This document shows positions 31,788 through 39,477 of a DNA stretch of 64,000 nt, piece by piece. The DNA comes from Candidatus Stahliibacteriota bacterium (GTDB lineage: Bacteria > Hydrothermota > Tepidihabitantia > B3-TA06). The stretch lies in assembly GCA_004375895.1 (NCBI GenBank), contig SOJW01000040.1, positions 1 to 64,000 on the forward strand, read 5' to 3'. Each line of letters starts with the position of its first letter. Positions within the stretch are counted from its first letter, which is position 1. Under the pieces are notes generated by a model. That model was not told the DNA's origin. It made no database searches and saw only the letters and a list, made by a program, of their open reading frames with translations. The position numbers and the translations under genes are program-made.

Positions 31788-32876
31788 CTACTCTTCACCA
31801 ACGACAAAGCGCCAGGCCTTCAACCCCGTTGTATCTTGAGTTGCCTCCCATAAGTCCGTGGGAACCGGTCGCCAGTAGTAGGTAACACCCGCCGATACCT
31901 GGACCGAATACTCCGCAGCCGTCATCAAACTATCCAGCTTCCCCAAATCCGAGACAAAAACTGTCGTATCCTTTTCTGGATCGGGCGCGAAGTAGAGATC
32001 GTAGATAAGTGGATCACCGTCCGGATCATTGGGGCTCCAGAGCAGCTTTAGGGAGCCGCCGGATGGAGGATCTATAGGTGCGAAAGTGTCAGGGGGGGTT
32101 GGCCCATAGGTTGACGGGGTTCTATTGGTATCGCGAGCAAAGTGGAAGACCTCACTTTCAGTCTCCAGGCCATAGGGATCTCGGGTCAAGATCATCCAGT
32201 AATAATCCTGCTTGGGCTCAAGAGAGGTGGTGTCGTGTTCCCACTGAGAGGTTCCCCAGCTGCCGGTATCAGGAACGGTAGCGGATTTGGTGTAATATAC
32301 CGAGTCCATATTGCTGGCGCTTCCTTCGCCGAACCAGACCACATAGGTGAGCTCTTGTACTGGGTACTCGTCAGGATCACTACCTTGCCATCTCAGGATC
32401 ACAGAAGCCGTCTTAACTATCGCCTCATCTGTGGGAATCAGCAAATCAGCCTTGTTGGGAGGATCGTTGGGGATCCTGATGAGGTAGGAAAGTGTCTCGG
32501 AGACCCCTTCGTTTCTAGCCGCATCATACGCCTTTGCACTGATGGTGTATACAACGTTGTCCTCAAGCTCTTGAGTCTGCCACTTGTAGACGTATTCATT
32601 CTCCCCTTCCCCGTTTGGCTCTGTCATGGGTTGTCCCACGTGTTCATCGTTTACAAAGAACCTTACCGTATCTACACCGACGTCGTCAGTGGCTGTTGCG
32701 ATTACTTCCACTATTCCTTTGATGCTGTCACTGAAAAGCTCTGAGCGGTAGTTGTCAGTTGCCTTAACGGTAATCGATATCTCAGGGGGGGTGGTGTCTT
32801 CCGGCTTACAGCCTACGAACACTCCCATAACCACAACCAACATCAAAGTACCCAGAACCACAAAGGTCTTCTTCAT
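31788..32876 (-). CDS. Ig/fibronectin-like repeat lipoprotein
   Basis: 362 aa with a lipobox (VFVGC, lipidated Cys 23). Three beta-sandwich modules follow: an Ig-like domain typical of bacterial surface proteins (TPPEISITVKATDNYRSEL), and two FN3-like ones (DEAIVKTASVILRWQGSDPDEYP; PPSGGSLKLLWSPNDPDGDP). The recurring YYW segments (QDYYWMILTRDPYG, VTYYWRPVPTDLW) match interiors of such domains. A surface-exposed structural or adhesive role is likely; no enzyme domain. Confidence 0.78.
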   Translation of the reverse strand: MKKTFVVLGTLMLVVVMGVFVGCKPEDTTPPEISITVKATDNYRSELFSDSIKGIVEVIATATDDVGVDTVRFFVNDEHVGQPMTEPNGEGENEYVYKWQTQELEDNVVYTISAKAYDAARNEGVSETLSYLIRIPNDPPNKADLLIPTDEAIVKTASVILRWQGSDPDEYPVQELTYVVWFGEGSASNMDSVYYTKSATVPDTGSWGTSQWEHDTTSLEPKQDYYWMILTRDPYGLETESEVFHFARDTNRTPSTYGPTPPDTFAPIDPPSGGSLKLLWSPNDPDGDPLIYDLYFAPDPEKDTTVFVSDLGKLDSLMTAAEYSVQVSAGVTYYWRPVPTDLWEATQDTTGLKAWRFVVGEE

Positions 32877-32916
32877 TATGCACCTCCTAACGTGCTTTAT
32901 TTCATCCTAATACTAA

Positions 32917-32944
32917 AGAATACCCGTGGAGTAAAGCTTGTCAA
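32917..32944 (-). promoter_or_regulatory. Promoter of Ig-like lipoprotein
   Basis: Minus-strand TTGACA, 16 bp, TATTCT, then a leader of about 35 nt with TAGGAGGTG before ATG 32876. Confidence 0.75.
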
Positions 32945-32955
32945 GACCTGCGGGC

Positions 32956-32983
32956 TTGACTTCCTGCTTTAATCAGTTATATT
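32956..32983 (+). promoter_or_regulatory. Promoter of tRNA-Leu
   Basis: TTGACT, 16 bp, TATATT, ending 10 nt before the mature tRNA 5' end. Confidence 0.7.
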
Positions 32984-32993
32984 TATGATCGTT

Positions 32994-33075
32994 GCCGGGG
33001 TGGTGGAATTGGCAGACACGTACGTTTGAGGGGCGTATGGGTAACTCCGTGCGGGTTCAAGTCCCGCCCCCGGCA
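32994..33075 (+). tRNA. tRNA-Leu (GAG)
   Basis: The acceptor GCCGGGG pairs with CCCCGGC. Anticodon stem TACGT/GCGTA with loop TTGAGGG gives anticodon GAG, which reads CUU/CUC. The long variable arm and T-arm GCGGG-TTCAAGT-CCCGC fit a class II leucine tRNA. The 3' CCA is not encoded (ACTT follows), so it must be added after transcription. Two inverted hairpins follow as a probable terminator. Confidence 0.95.
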
Positions 33076-33084
33076 CTTAAATCC

Positions 33085-33111
33085 TCCTTTTGTCCTTCGG
33101 ACAAAAGATCG
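33085..33111 (-). repeat. Covarying hairpin family, copy B' (after tRNA-Leu)
   Basis: TCCTTTTGTCC-TTC-GGACAAAAGATCG: the stem arms GTCC/GGAC differ from other copies, while TCC/GATCG flanks are retained. Confidence 0.75.
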
Positions 33112-33160
33112 GAAAAAGATAGATCGACGGGCTGGCAAAGCCAGTCCTTTCGTTTTTTCT

Positions 33161-33192
33161 GCGATCTTTTCTGCGTAGCAGAAAAGGAGCAT
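33161..33192 (+). repeat. Covarying hairpin family, copy B
   Basis: GCGATCTTTTCTGC-GTA-GCAGAAAAGGAGCAT. It is inverted relative to copy B'; the two flank the hairpin GGGCTGGCAAAGCCAGTCC, and the set separates tRNA-Leu from the converging peptidase gene. Confidence 0.85.
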
Positions 33193-33217
33193 ATCATTAG
33201 CCTTCTTTCTCTTGCTC

Positions 33218-33592
33218 CTAATAACCGAGTCTTCTGAGCTCTACGTCACTCAGCCCGAAGAAGTGGCCGATCTCGTGAAGCACAACACGGCGCAGGAGTG
33301 CCTTGATCTCTACAGGAGTCCTGGCGTAGCGTTCAATCAGAGATTTGTAGATAACGATCCGATCCGGCCAAAGACCGTAACCCGTGGCTCCGCGACGCCG
33401 CAGCGGAACGCCGTGATAGAAACCCAACACCCTCCCCCCTATAAACGAGGGTGGATCAGCGGCATCCGGGTAATCCTTGACCGCGATAACGATGTTACGC
33501 TCATCGAGCGCCTTGCGAAACTCCTCGGGCAAACCGTCGATTGTCTCCTGCACGATCCGCTCGAACTCCTCGTAGCTCAGCTTGGAATTCAT
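33218..33592 (-). CDS. Zincin-like metallopeptidase (DUF1025 type)
   Basis: 124 aa. The sequence RRVVLHEIGHFFGLSDVEL near the C-terminus carries HExxH with the downstream Asp of the small MPN-like/DUF1025 metallopeptidase family, and the segment FIGGRVLGFYHGVPL is typical of it. The track ORF is longer (33814) only because its frame stays open inside the recombinase gene; ATG 33592 overlaps the recombinase TGA (ATGA) and begins MNSKLSYEEFERIV as the family does. Its substrate is unknown. Confidence 0.8.
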   Translation of the reverse strand: MNSKLSYEEFERIVQETIDGLPEEFRKALDERNIVIAVKDYPDAADPPSFIGGRVLGFYHGVPLRRRGATGYGLWPDRIVIYKSLIERYARTPVEIKALLRRVVLHEIGHFFGLSDVELRRLGY

Positions 33593-34533
33593 GGCCGCGG
33601 ATGGAAGGTCTTGTAGACCTCGCGCAGGTAGGAGCGGTCCACGTGGGTGTATATCTCGGTTGTGGAGATGCTTGCATGCCCAAGCATCTCCTGAACTGCC
33701 CGCAGGTCGGCTCCGCCTTCCAGAAGATGGGTGGCAAAGGAGTGGCGGAAGGTGTGAGGGGTGACGCGGCGCTTGATCCCTGCCGCCTGAACGTAGGAAT
33801 GAATGATTCTCCACGCACCCATGCGAGAAAGTGGCCCCCCACCGCGAACGTTCAAAAAGAGCACGTCTCGTGCCTGACTGTGCGTGCGAAGCAACTTAAA
33901 GCGACCCAGATCAATGTAGCGGCGAACCGCACGGATCGCAGGCTCGCCTAGAGGAACCACCCGTTCCTTATCACCCTTGCCGATGACCCGAAGAAAGCCT
34001 TCGTCTAGATAGATATCCCCCAGACGCAGGCCGATCAGCTCGGATATGCGCAGCCCTGCCCCATAAAGTACCTCAAGCATGGTGTGGTCGCGCAACGCCA
34101 GGGCGGTGGAACGCTCGGAATCCGCGGATCTCTGGGCGTTCAAAGCGGCCTCAAGCACCCTTTTTACCTCATCCACCGAGAGCACCTGGGGCAGCTTACG
34201 AGGCAGCCTGGGCCCGGAGATATTCTCACCAGGGTCATGAGAGAGCTTACCAGTATCGTTGAGGTAGCGCAAAAACATACGTATGGCTGATAGCTTGCGA
34301 GCCACCGAACGGGGAGCAAGCTCTGCCTCGGCAAGGCGTGAAAGGTACTCCCGGAGAAGGGCAGAGGTTACATCGAGGATCCTCTTGCCTTTCTCTCTGA
34401 GAAAAGAGATGAACTGGCCGAGGTCACGCCCGTAAGCATCCACCGAATTCGGAGAGAGCCCACGTTCCGCAACAAGGTAGTTAAGGAACTCCTCAAGCAG
34501 AGGGTCGTCTTTCTTCTTATCAGCGTATATCAA
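33589..34533 (-). CDS. xerD: Site-specific tyrosine recombinase XerC/XerD
   Basis: 314 aa, the usual Xer length. SAM-like N-terminal domain (FLNYLVAERGLSPNSVDAYGRDLGQF), then a catalytic domain with Arg in YGAGLRISELIGL, HxxR in HTFRHSFATHLLEGGADLRA, His in MLGHASISTT and the nucleophile in EIYTHVD. It likely resolves chromosome dimers at dif; C versus D cannot be told apart by eye. It sits between the beta-CASP nuclease gene (14-nt overlap) and the peptidase gene (ATGA). Confidence 0.9.
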   Translation of the reverse strand: MIYADKKKDDPLLEEFLNYLVAERGLSPNSVDAYGRDLGQFISFLREKGKRILDVTSALLREYLSRLAEAELAPRSVARKLSAIRMFLRYLNDTGKLSHDPGENISGPRLPRKLPQVLSVDEVKRVLEAALNAQRSADSERSTALALRDHTMLEVLYGAGLRISELIGLRLGDIYLDEGFLRVIGKGDKERVVPLGEPAIRAVRRYIDLGRFKLLRTHSQARDVLFLNVRGGGPLSRMGAWRIIHSYVQAAGIKRRVTPHTFRHSFATHLLEGGADLRAVQEMLGHASISTTEIYTHVDRSYLREVYKTFHPRP

Positions 34534-35911
34534 AGGTTTGTTCTACCTCAGGAATCTGGATGTTCTCATAGCCCAACTCCCAGACAGCCTCGGCAAGTGC
34601 TTTAGATTGGTCCTCATCCCCATGCACAAGAAAAACCTGTTTCACCTTCTTCGGGTTATAAGCGCGGAAGAACTCCAGAAGATCGTTTTGATCCGCATGA
34701 GCCGAGTACTCGTTGAGAACCTCCACCTGACAGTTCAAGGGATACTCCTCTCCATAGAGACGAACCACCTCAGCCCCCTCCACGATACGCCGACCCAGGG
34801 TGCCTGGTGCCTGGAAGCCGGTGATCAAAACCAGGTTCTTCTCGTCAGGGACGATTTTTTTTAGATGGTGGACAACACGTCCGCCCTCGCACATGCCGGA
34901 GGCGGCGATGATCACGCAGGGACCCTTGATGTCGTTAAGCGCTTTAGACTCGGCAACCGTCTTCACGTAACGCAAACGGAAGAAACCGAAGGGGTCTTTA
35001 TCCTGATCGAGATACTCACGTGTCTCATCGTCGAAACACTCAGGATGCTTTCGGAAGACCCCGGTAGCCTCAAGCGAGAGGGGCGAATCGACCCATATCG
35101 GCATCTGGGGCAGCCTCCCCTCATCCATAAGCTGATGCATGACGAACACAAGCGACTGGGTCCGGCCGACCGAGAAGGCCGGAACGACTATCTTGGCCTT
35201 ACGGTCATAGGCATCTTGAAGGATCTTCTGCAAACATTCTTTTGCTTCTTCAACCGGAGGATGTACCCTGCCCCCGTAGGTTGATTCCGAGATGATGACG
35301 TCAGGATCAGGGACGCGCTCCGGATCGCGCACCACAGGCAGATCAGGCTGGCCCAGATCACCGGTGAAGAGAATACGTCTCCCGTCGATCTCATAGAGCA
35401 CCTGGGCCGACCCAAGAATGTGCCCTGCGTCATAAAAGGTCACGTGGATGCCACGAGCCAACTCACGCCTCTCGTGGTAATGCAGGGGAAGAAATTGCTT
35501 CGCCGCAGTCTGGGCCTCTTCGACAGTGTAGAGCGGCTCTACCAGAGGCTCTCCCCGTCTGGCGTGTTTCTTGTTCACGTACTCGACGTCACGCTCCTGG
35601 ATCTCAGCCGAGTCAAGAAGCATTATCTTTGCAAGATCAATCGTGGCAGGTGTAGCATATATTAGACCCTTGTATCCATCTGCCACCAGCCTGGGGATGT
35701 TGCCTGAATGATCGATATGGGTGTGTGAAAAAACCATAGCGTCTGCATTAAGGGCCGCCTGAGGCACTCGGCTGTTGATCTCAAATGCCTTTTTGCGATG
35801 GCCCTGGAACATTCCGAACTCGGTAAGGACTGAAGCTTTGCGCGTGCGCAGGACGAACTTGGAGCCTGTAACCGTCCTCGCCGCACCGAAGAAGGTCAAT
35901 TTCAAGGACAT
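34520..35911 (-). CDS. Beta-CASP metallo-beta-lactamase ribonuclease
   Basis: 463 aa, full MBL plus beta-CASP plus C-terminal RMMBL. Zinc motifs: FSHTHIDHSGNIPRLV near residue 60, DAGHILGSAQVL and GDLGQPDLP. Beta-CASP signatures: SESTYGG, PAFSVGRTQSLVF, ASGMCEGGRVVHHLK, and HGDEDQSKALA at the end. It matches the Ysh1/CPSF-73-like bacterial exonuclease group that processes RNA. No KH domain is present, unlike archaeal CPSF. The promoter shows a leaderless start. Confidence 0.9.
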   Translation of the reverse strand: MSLKLTFFGAARTVTGSKFVLRTRKASVLTEFGMFQGHRKKAFEINSRVPQAALNADAMVFSHTHIDHSGNIPRLVADGYKGLIYATPATIDLAKIMLLDSAEIQERDVEYVNKKHARRGEPLVEPLYTVEEAQTAAKQFLPLHYHERRELARGIHVTFYDAGHILGSAQVLYEIDGRRILFTGDLGQPDLPVVRDPERVPDPDVIISESTYGGRVHPPVEEAKECLQKILQDAYDRKAKIVVPAFSVGRTQSLVFVMHQLMDEGRLPQMPIWVDSPLSLEATGVFRKHPECFDDETREYLDQDKDPFGFFRLRYVKTVAESKALNDIKGPCVIIAASGMCEGGRVVHHLKKIVPDEKNLVLITGFQAPGTLGRRIVEGAEVVRLYGEEYPLNCQVEVLNEYSAHADQNDLLEFFRAYNPKKVKQVFLVHGDEDQSKALAEAVWELGYENIQIPEVEQTFDIR

Positions 35912-35915
35912 TGCC

Positions 35916-35943
35916 TAGTTTACATAAAATCAGATCGGATGCA
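35916..35943 (-). promoter_or_regulatory. Probable leaderless promoter of beta-CASP operon
   Basis: Minus-strand TTGCAT, 16 bp, TAAACT, 4 nt, ATG 35911. It is weaker than the other promoters listed. Confidence 0.5.
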
Positions 35944-35985
35944 AGGTCCCCCTCCCGATAAAGATAACTGGAGCTGGCCGGTTCC

Positions 35986-36591
35986 TTAAATCCCCCTAAG
36001 CCTCTTACCAGTAAACCCGAAAGGCACGGTGGCCCTGGTAGCGACAATAATCGTTCCCTTTGAACTCAACTCACCCTTCAAGGATCCTTTCTCGAGATGT
36101 GTCTTCAAGACAGCCTCAACGTCGGTCTTGGTCATCCCTTCGAAATGTACCTCGAACTTGGTCGCATACCAGAGTCTTTGCGCCAGAAAACAGTTCTTGA
36201 GTCTCTTACCTGCCTGCGTTTCTAGAAATTTCTCGATTGCCTGGGCTTTCTTTATTAGGGTGTTGGGGTCGTTAAATTCCTTCACCCTGACGTCTTCAAC
36301 TTCGTAAGTGACTGAGCTAGCGTGCTGCAAACCTCCTGAGATGTTCAAACCGAAGTTCTTTGCGCTCGCTTTACCCTTAAGGCTCAATCTGCGGGTGAAG
36401 TTACCTACCACTATGCTGGCGTCGTCAGAGGAAGCCGCCCACTCCGCCTTATCAAGCAGATCATCCAACCTGCCCTCCTCAAATAATCCCCGCCTATCTG
36501 GACATAAGATAGAAGCCGGGTGCAGCCTTCTGGTCGCCACCGGCAAGGAACGTATCCCGTTGCGCTTCAAATATTGCATGTAGGTTGCCAT
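35986..36591 (-). CDS. Uncharacterised protein, possibly bacterial gasdermin-like
   Basis: 201 aa, soluble, no signal peptide. The N-terminus (YLKRNGIRSLPVATRRLHPASIL, then FEEGRLDDLL) resembles the opening of bacterial gasdermins, which have a YLKxxGYxxLxVPxxxIxPLxLL-like start. Further along, SSVTYEVEDVRVKEF fits their strand containing FxFxxV, and the end VPFGFTGKRLRGI resembles their closing FGFKAxRL strand. Unlike typical bacterial gasdermins, no C-terminal inhibitory peptide remains after it, and no caspase- or trypsin-like protease gene is adjacent. The similarity is by eye and modest. It has a perfect-consensus promoter and a strong SD (AAGGAGG). If wrong, it is simply an orphan protein. 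Confidence 0.35.
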   Translation of the reverse strand: MATYMQYLKRNGIRSLPVATRRLHPASILCPDRRGLFEEGRLDDLLDKAEWAASSDDASIVVGNFTRRLSLKGKASAKNFGLNISGGLQHASSVTYEVEDVRVKEFNDPNTLIKKAQAIEKFLETQAGKRLKNCFLAQRLWYATKFEVHFEGMTKTDVEAVLKTHLEKGSLKGELSSKGTIIVATRATVPFGFTGKRLRGI

Positions 36592-36614
36592 TATCTCCTC
36601 CTTTGGTGAAACTT

Positions 36615-36642
36615 ATTATAGATTTTTTTCGTCAAATGTCAA
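36615..36642 (-). promoter_or_regulatory. Consensus promoter of gasdermin-like gene
   Basis: Minus-strand TTGACA, 16 bp, TATAAT, both perfect, followed by a leader with AAGGAGG. It should be transcribed strongly and constitutively. Confidence 0.85.
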
Positions 36643-36701
36643 GTTATTTGCAGGTTTGTTTGTCTCCAATACCTCGTTTTAATGGAACCTCTGGCCATAC
36701 C

Positions 36702-36729
36702 TTGACTATGCCCGAATTCTCGCTATTCT
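36702..36729 (+). promoter_or_regulatory. Leaderless-type promoter of coiled-coil gene
   Basis: TTGACT, 16 bp, TATTCT, 6 nt, ATG 36736. Confidence 0.75.
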
Positions 36730-36735
36730 TTTAGT

Positions 36736-37602
36736 ATGCCGAAGTTTACACCTAAAGCGAAGAAGGAGCAAAAAGAAAAACAGGCCCCCAAGCCGCCTGA
36801 GAAGAAAGAAGAACCCAAGCCTGCGGACGAGGAGCTTGAAAAACTGCGTGAACTAGAACGCAAGTTCGGTAAGGCAGGTGGTAGGGAACCCCCAAAAGAG
36901 GGGAAGAAGGAAGAAAAGCAACCCTGGGGGGGGCAGGAAAAGGTATGGGAAAAGATAGAGGGTTCAAAGAGGGGAGAGCAAGGGAAAACCTCGGATAGCC
37001 GTGAGCGAATCATCCGGCATGAGGCAACCCGTCATTACAGGCCGCCTGAGGGGATGATAGGGCGTGGCGAACCCGAATACATCCCCCCCGAGAAGCTTGA
37101 GAAGTGCAAGCGTGAGCTGGCAATGACCGAAGCGCGGCTGCGCACCCTGGAGCGCGAAGAGCATGATATCAACAAGCGGCTTGAGTACCTGCGCAAGGAG
37201 CACTCGGCCATGGAGATGGCTATAAAGGAGAAGACCTACCTTGAGCGGGAGATAGCCGAGCTGCGCGAGGACCGCGACCGGATAAAGTCCAAATTGGACG
37301 AACTCAAGGAGATGGAGGGCGAGCTGGAGAAAAAAACCTGGGAGGAACTTAAGCGCTCGCCCGCCATAGGTGCCAAGATCTCAGCGCTGGAGCGGCGCAT
37401 CCACGAGCTTGAGGGCCAGATCATTGAACTCAACGAGCAGCGTTTGAAGGCGGCAGGCGCTCCTATGGAAACCCCTGAACCGAAGCCCGCTCCCAAACCC
37501 CGGCCCAAGGTAGAGAAACCCGTAACACCAGCACCTCAGCCCAAGCAGGAAGAAAAGAAGAAACCGCCTACCAAGAAGAAAAAACCCCGCCTGACGTTTT
37601 AA
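36736..37602 (+). CDS. Disordered/coiled-coil charged protein
   Basis: 288 aa with no recognised family. Residues 1-110 are Lys/Glu/Pro-rich and disordered; about 125-235 form a long coiled coil (RELAMTEARLRTLEREEHDINKRLEYL, LEREIAELREDRDRIKSKLDELKE); the tail is Pro/Lys-rich (PKPAPKPRPKVEKP...KKKPRLTF) and strongly basic. No signal peptide. It might bridge nucleic acid or act as a structural linker; that is speculation. The upstream promoter abuts the ATG. Confidence 0.7.
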   Translation: MPKFTPKAKKEQKEKQAPKPPEKKEEPKPADEELEKLRELERKFGKAGGREPPKEGKKEEKQPWGGQEKVWEKIEGSKRGEQGKTSDSRERIIRHEATRHYRPPEGMIGRGEPEYIPPEKLEKCKRELAMTEARLRTLEREEHDINKRLEYLRKEHSAMEMAIKEKTYLEREIAELREDRDRIKSKLDELKEMEGELEKKTWEELKRSPAIGAKISALERRIHELEGQIIELNEQRLKAAGAPMETPEPKPAPKPRPKVEKPVTPAPQPKQEEKKKPPTKKKKPRLTF

Positions 37603-37706
37603 TGCACCCCAAAGCAAACTATGTGGAACAGCCTCTCCAGGCTGTCTGTGATATCACGCACAGGCTGGAGAGCCTGTGCTACACGCTCGCAGGGACCCCG
37701 AGTAAT

Positions 37707-37743
37707 ACCCCAACCAAACGCTTCGCGTTTGGCCGGGGACCCC
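37707..37743 (-). repeat. GGGGTCCC hairpin repeat, copy 5
   Basis: On the minus strand: GGGGTCCCCGGCCAAACGC-GAA-GCGTTTGGTTGGGGT. A second partial GGGGTCCC lies just beyond it. Confidence 0.7.
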
Positions 37744-37764
37744 GAAAGAAAAATCCCACCCCTT

Positions 37765-37999
37765 CGTCATCGCGAGGAGCGTAGCGACGCGGCGATCTCA
37801 TATATCTTGCCGCGCAGAAAAGAAGCTGCGACCTTTATTCTCCCGCTAACAGAAAAGAGGGCAAACTCTCCGATTGTCAAGAAATGCAAAGGTATTCTTT
37901 TGCTTTAGCGTCGTGCCACATATGAGATTGTTCCGCAAGCGTCACCCTCCGGAGCTTCGTCCTCCATCGCCTTCGGCTCTGTAGTTCTCGCAATGACGA
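37765..37999. repeat. Element with inverted ends CGTCATCGCGAG / CTCGCAATGACGA
   Basis: About 235 bp with imperfect inverted ends, the left one continuing GAGCGTAGCGACGCGGCGATCTCATAT and the right one preceded by ATATGAGATTGTTCCGC. The ends match the widespread non-coding CGTCATTGCGAGGAGCG-type repeat seen in many environmental genomes. No ORF in it is convincing. Confidence 0.6.
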
Positions 38000-38092
38000 G
38001 TGGTGTTTTACTCGCTTTATGAACAGACAAGAGTGTCTGTTCTACCTTCACCCCCTCCTTTATCCTCCCCCATCAAGGGGGAGGTAATATTG

Positions 38093-38123
38093 TGCTCCTT
38101 TTCGCTTACGCGAAAAGATCGCA
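38093..38123 (-). repeat. Covarying hairpin family, copy C
   Basis: TGCTCCTTTTCGC-TTAC-GCGAAAAGATCGCA, reverse orientation, flanked on both sides by CCCCTCC/GGGGGAGG units. Confidence 0.85.
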
Positions 38124-38223
38124 GAAAAATAAAGACGATACATTAACCCCCGCAAAGGAGCGAAGCTACTTTGTGGGGGGGCAATCACCCCTCCCTTGAT
38201 GGGAGGGGGTAGGGGGAGGGTGG

Positions 38224-39477
38224 TTATTCGTACCTTATTGCGTCTATCGGATTCAGCTTGGAGGCCTTCTGCGCCGGGTAGATGCCGAAGAAGATTCCCA
38301 CCGCGGCTGAGAAGCCGAAGCCCAACGCTATCGTCCACCATGGCGATGCGGCGTCAAGAAATTTGACCAGGACCGAAACAAGTCGGGCGATCCCTATACC
38401 CACTATGATGCCTATAAGTCCACCCAGCAGCGCAAGCACCACCGCCTCCATAAGGAACTGGATCATGATGTCACGATCCCGCGCGCCCACCGCCTTGCGG
38501 ATGCCGATCTCGCGGGTGCGCTCGGCTACCGAAACCAGCATGATGTTCATGATGCCGATACCGCCCACGATGAGCGAGATTGCGGCTATCCCCACCATTA
38601 CGATCCACAGGGTTGAGGTAATTCCCTGCAGGGCGGTCATAATCATCTGCTGGGTATTCAGGCCGAAGTCGTTATCCTGGTCGTAGCGTAAACCACGCCG
38701 CAGACGCAAAAGCTCTTCCACATCCTCCATCGCCTTCTCAAGCACCACCCCGGGCTTGGGCAACGCCTCGATGCTCAAACCACCCCAGATGGCGCGCCAA
38801 CCCCGGGGCAAGGGGTTGTATTTGAGATAGGTGGAGACAGGGATAATAATCACGTTGTCCTGGGTCTGACCGAACATGGCACCCTTCTCTTCAAGCACTC
38901 CCACTACGAAGTAACGGTGACCGTCCACGTCCAGCGTCTGCCCCAGCGGATTCTCCGCGCCGAACAGGTTCTCGGCGATATAGGAACCTATTACGCAAAC
39001 CAGACGGCGGTGAAGCCTATCCTCACGGGTGATGAACCGCCCCTGGTCCACCACCCAGTTACCGGTAAGATCCCCGCCCTCGGCAGTACCCTTCAGTTGG
39101 CAGTTCTGGGCCTCATTACCCAGACGTTTAATGGTGCCTACCCCCTTACCTATGCTGGGAACAGCAGCCTCGATGCTAGGAAGTTTGGCAAGAGCTTCCG
39201 CATCTTCGACAGTGAAGTTGGGGCGTTTGCGAAGCTCCTCGAAGTCAAGTCGATGCTGCCCAGGACCGACCTGCCATTCCATCTTCTGGATGTAGATGGT
39301 GCTCGAGCCCAGGGAGGAGAACTCTTCTTGTATCTTTCGGTTAAGACCTTCTAAAAGAGAAAGGATGGTGATCACCGTCATCACCCCGATGATTATCCCC
39401 AGGGTAGTGAGGAAGGAGCGAGATTTATGATGCCGCAGGGTGACCACCGACAGCCCCAGGAGGGCGAGGAAGCTCAT
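38224..39477 (-). CDS. MacB-like ABC transporter permease
   Basis: 417 aa: N-terminal membrane helix (SFLTTLGIIIGVMTVITILSLL), a periplasmic MacB_PCD domain, and three C-terminal FtsX helices (TLWIVMVGIAAISLIVGGIGIMNIMLVSV, with the typical ERTREIGIRKAVGARDRDI loop). It does not carry its own ATPase, so it pairs with the separate ATPase gene upstream, linked by ATGA overlap. Exports a peptide, lipid or drug through the TolC-like channel, using the adaptor in the same operon. Confidence 0.92.
   Translation of the reverse strand: MSFLALLGLSVVTLRHHKSRSFLTTLGIIIGVMTVITILSLLEGLNRKIQEEFSSLGSSTIYIQKMEWQVGPGQHRLDFEELRKRPNFTVEDAEALAKLPSIEAAVPSIGKGVGTIKRLGNEAQNCQLKGTAEGGDLTGNWVVDQGRFITREDRLHRRLVCVIGSYIAENLFGAENPLGQTLDVDGHRYFVVGVLEEKGAMFGQTQDNVIIIPVSTYLKYNPLPRGWRAIWGGLSIEALPKPGVVLEKAMEDVEELLRLRRGLRYDQDNDFGLNTQQMIMTALQGITSTLWIVMVGIAAISLIVGGIGIMNIMLVSVAERTREIGIRKAVGARDRDIMIQFLMEAVVLALLGGLIGIIVGIGIARLVSVLVKFLDAASPWWTIALGFGFSAAVGIFFGIYPAQKASKLNPIDAIRYE

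Larger units (their letters stand above)
37603..38223. other. Repeat-dense 620-bp gap between converging operons
   Basis: No gene. It holds, in order: an inverted pair CAGCCTCTCCAGGCTG/CAGGCTGGAGAGCCTG; a GGGGTCCC unit in reverse; an element bounded by CGTCATCGCGAG and CTCGCAATGACGA; a GAACAGACA/TGTCTGTTC hairpin; the CCCCCATCAAGGGGG unit; a covarying hairpin; and CCCCTCCCTTGATGGGAGGGGGTAGGGGGAGGGT. Several unrelated repeat families therefore landed in one place. Confidence 0.8.

Noticed and set aside
33218-33814. 198-residue ORF as given in the track
   Set aside because: The first about 74 codons overlap the recombinase gene and read as random, basic sequence; the family N-terminus is at MNSKLSYEEF.
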